From assembly GCA_963725035.1 (NCBI GenBank), contig CAVRWX010000010.1, forward strand, positions 124,001-188,000: a stretch of DNA of 64,000 nucleotides, read 5' to 3'. The translations under genes and the position numbers were made by a program. Source of the stretch: JALZKA01 sp963725035. Its GTDB lineage: Bacteria; Actinomycetota; Thermoleophilia; Solirubrobacterales; 70-9. Under the pieces are notes generated by a model. It ran no database searches, was not told the origin of the DNA, and saw nothing but the letters and a program-made list of their open reading frames with translations. Position 1 is the stretch's first letter. Every line of letters begins with the position of its first letter. Shown in pieces: positions 62,424 to 64,000 of this stretch.

Positions 62424-63947
62424 CTAGTCGCGATCCATTAACACTCGCCTCAGGATCTTCCCCGAGGCTGACTTCGGGATCTCGTCGATCTCCTCGACCA
62501 GGCGCACCTTCTTCTGCGGCGAGACCTGCTCGGCGACGTAGGCCATCAACGCGTCGTGGTCCACGTCGGTGTCGGCCGCCGGGACGATGAACGCCTTGGG
62601 GATCTCGCCGGCGTCCTCGTCGGGCACGCCGATGACGGCGCAGTCGGCCACGTCGGGGTGGTTGATCAGGATCGCCTCGAGCTCTGCCGGCGGGACCTGG
62701 AAGCCCTTGTACTTGATGAGCTCCTTGAGCCGGTCAACGATGAAGTAGAAGCCGTCCGAGTCGCGCAACGCGATATCGCCCGTGTGTAGCCAACCGTCCG
62801 GGTCGATCGTCGCCGCGGTCGCCTCGTCGTTGTTGAGGTAGCCGGCCATCACCTGCGGCCCGCGGATCCAGAGCTCGCCGCGCTCGCCCTCCGCGACGTC
62901 CTCGCCGGACTCGACGTCGATGATGCGGCACTCGGTGTCCACGAGCTCCCGGCCGATCGAGCCCGGGCGGTTCTCGCCACCGGGGCGGATCAGGTGCGTC
63001 ACCGGGCTCGTCTCCGTCATGCCGTAGCCCTGGAACACCTCGCAGTCCAGGCGCTCGGCGACCTTGTCTGAGAGCTCCGCGCCCAGAGGCGCGGCCCCCG
63101 ACATGACGTTTTGGACCGAGGAGAGATCCCGCTCGTCCACTGCCGGGTGCTTGGCGAGGGCCAGAGCGATCGGCGGGACCACGAAGACCTGCGAGATCTC
63201 GTGCTCCTGGATCAGGTCGAGGAACTGGTCGAGGTCGAACCGCGGCATCGAGACGATCGTCGCCCCCGAGCGAAGGCCCTGGTTCAGGATCACGGTCTGC
63301 CCGTAGATGTGGAAGAACGGCAGAACCCCCAGGAGGACGTCGTCCTCGGAGATCTGAAACGCGTCCTGGATCTGGACCAGGTTGGCGACCAGGTTTTGGT
63401 GCGTGAGGATCACGCCCTTGGGGAGGCCGGTCGTGCCGCTCGAGTACGGCAGGACCGCGTGGTCGTCGCCAGAGATGTCCGGGTCGGGCGCATCCGCGGG
63501 ATCGCCCATCAGCTCGGAGAGCGGCGTCGCGCCATCGGCCTCGCCGACGACGAAGATCTCCTCAATGTCCGCTGCCTCCGCCGCGGTTGCCGCCACATCC
63601 AGGAATTGCGGGATCGTCAGGAGGTACTTCGACTCCGAGTCCTCGAGCTGGTGCTGGAGCTCGCGAGCGGTGTAGAGCGGGTTGGCGGTCGAAGCCTTGC
63701 CGCCGGCGCGCGCAGCGCCGTGAAACGCGACTGCGTACTCGGGGAGGTTCGGCATGTAGACGCAAAGGCAGTCGCCTCGCCCGAAGCCGCGCGCGGCGAG
63801 GCCGGCGGCGAGCGCACGTGTCGCCTGGTCGAGCTCGGCGTAGGTGATCGTGCGCCCGGTCGGGCCGTCGATCAGGGCCGGCTTGTCGCCGAGCTCCTGG
63901 GCGCGCTCGAGGACGAAGGAGGTGACGTCGGTCTCGGGATAATCCAT
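62424..63947 (-). CDS. AMP-forming acyl-CoA synthetase (4-coumarate-CoA ligase/fatty-acyl type)
   Basis: A 507-residue ANL-superfamily ligase that activates a carboxylic acid with ATP and CoA. The P-loop is YSSGTTGLPKG (168-178), the A5 motif YGMTETSPV, the hinge region DGWLHTGDIA and RLKELIKYKGFQV, and the catalytic lysine is near the C-terminus in SASGKILRR. The medium size and motif detail fit 4-coumarate-CoA-ligase-like or medium/long-chain enzymes. The rest of the window to 64000 is upstream sequence with no gene visible. Confidence 0.92.
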   Translation of the reverse strand: MDYPETDVTSFVLERAQELGDKPALIDGPTGRTITYAELDQATRALAAGLAARGFGRGDCLCVYMPNLPEYAVAFHGAARAGGKASTANPLYTARELQHQLEDSESKYLLTIPQFLDVAATAAEAADIEEIFVVGEADGATPLSELMGDPADAPDPDISGDDHAVLPYSSGTTGLPKGVILTHQNLVANLVQIQDAFQISEDDVLLGVLPFFHIYGQTVILNQGLRSGATIVSMPRFDLDQFLDLIQEHEISQVFVVPPIALALAKHPAVDERDLSSVQNVMSGAAPLGAELSDKVAERLDCEVFQGYGMTETSPVTHLIRPGGENRPGSIGRELVDTECRIIDVESGEDVAEGERGELWIRGPQVMAGYLNNDEATAATIDPDGWLHTGDIALRDSDGFYFIVDRLKELIKYKGFQVPPAELEAILINHPDVADCAVIGVPDEDAGEIPKAFIVPAADTDVDHDALMAYVAEQVSPQKKVRLVEEIDEIPKSASGKILRRVLMDRD

Positions 63948-64000
63948 AACCGCAATCTATGCGCTTCGCGTGCCGCGGAGCTTCAGGTATTCGGCCCGCT

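Noticed and set aside
1..64000. CRISPR arrays, insertion sequences, prophage or secretion-system clusters
   Set aside because: No regularly spaced repeats, transposase, integrase, phage structural or cas-like genes were seen on either strand.

Overview
This window looks like a piece of chromosome from a high-GC actinobacterium, most probably class Thermoleophilia (Solirubrobacterales/Gaiellales type). That placement is an inference. It rests on base composition, the rpsF-ssb-rpsR-rplI block next to dnaB and a DnaC-like loader, a GT4-type trehalose synthase beside OtsA, a DUF3107-like small protein, and many secreted proteins with short RTX or Cys-Gly-Gly repeats. There are no phage genes, transposases, rRNA genes or CRISPR arrays. 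One tRNA gene, tRNA-Arg(CCT), is present.

Layout. 1-3.3 kb: flavin monooxygenase (5' end outside the window), zinc-ribbon protein, alpha/beta-hydrolase-like protein and SDR. 3.3-8 kb: small unknowns, TadE-like protein, DUF2804-like protein, acyl-CoA carboxylase alpha subunit and a secreted repeat protein. 8-15.3 kb: purA, dnaC-like gene, dnaB, and after a divergent oxidoreductase, rplI-rpsR-ssb-rpsF. 15.3-20.3 kb: two secreted or membrane proteins, then otsA and treT. 20.3-25.4 kb: an envelope-stress-type operon (response regulator, histidine kinase, HtrA) and a membrane protein with a degenerate M28-like domain. 25.5-33.4 kb: thiL, PBP1, MscS, HAD hydrolase, CAAX protease, L,D-transpeptidase, pyrE. 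33.4-42 kb: lipoproteins, cupin, a lower-GC FAD gene beside tRNA-Arg, galT, SPFH/NfeD pair and a thioredoxin-like lipoprotein. 42-46.5 kb: a large DEAD-type helicase, a tandem structured repeat, birA and an RTX protein. 46.5-52.6 kb: a tightly overlapping ccmA-ccmB-ccmC-ccmD-hemA-hemC-cobA/hemD operon. 52.6-64 kb: blue copper protein, murein endopeptidase, ALDH, RTX protein, rarA, M20 peptidase, DUF1385, FtsH-like protease, methylmalonyl-CoA epimerase and an acyl-CoA ligase.

The main caution is an unusual number of single-base frameshifts, nearly all consistent with one extra base. They hit genes that cannot plausibly be dead (dnaB, birA, the bifunctional PBP), so I read most as assembly or sequencing insertions. 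I annotate the affected genes across their full reconstructed extent.

The most interesting unexplained structures are non-coding. (1) A perfect tandem pair of 60-bp units after the helicase has hairpin stems that differ by compensatory changes. (2) A roughly 48-bp two-tier palindrome occurs twice, 50 kb apart. (3) Two related hairpins lie in opposite orientation in the dnaB upstream region. (4) A 10-bp direct repeat may mark an insertion at the 3' end of tRNA-Arg.
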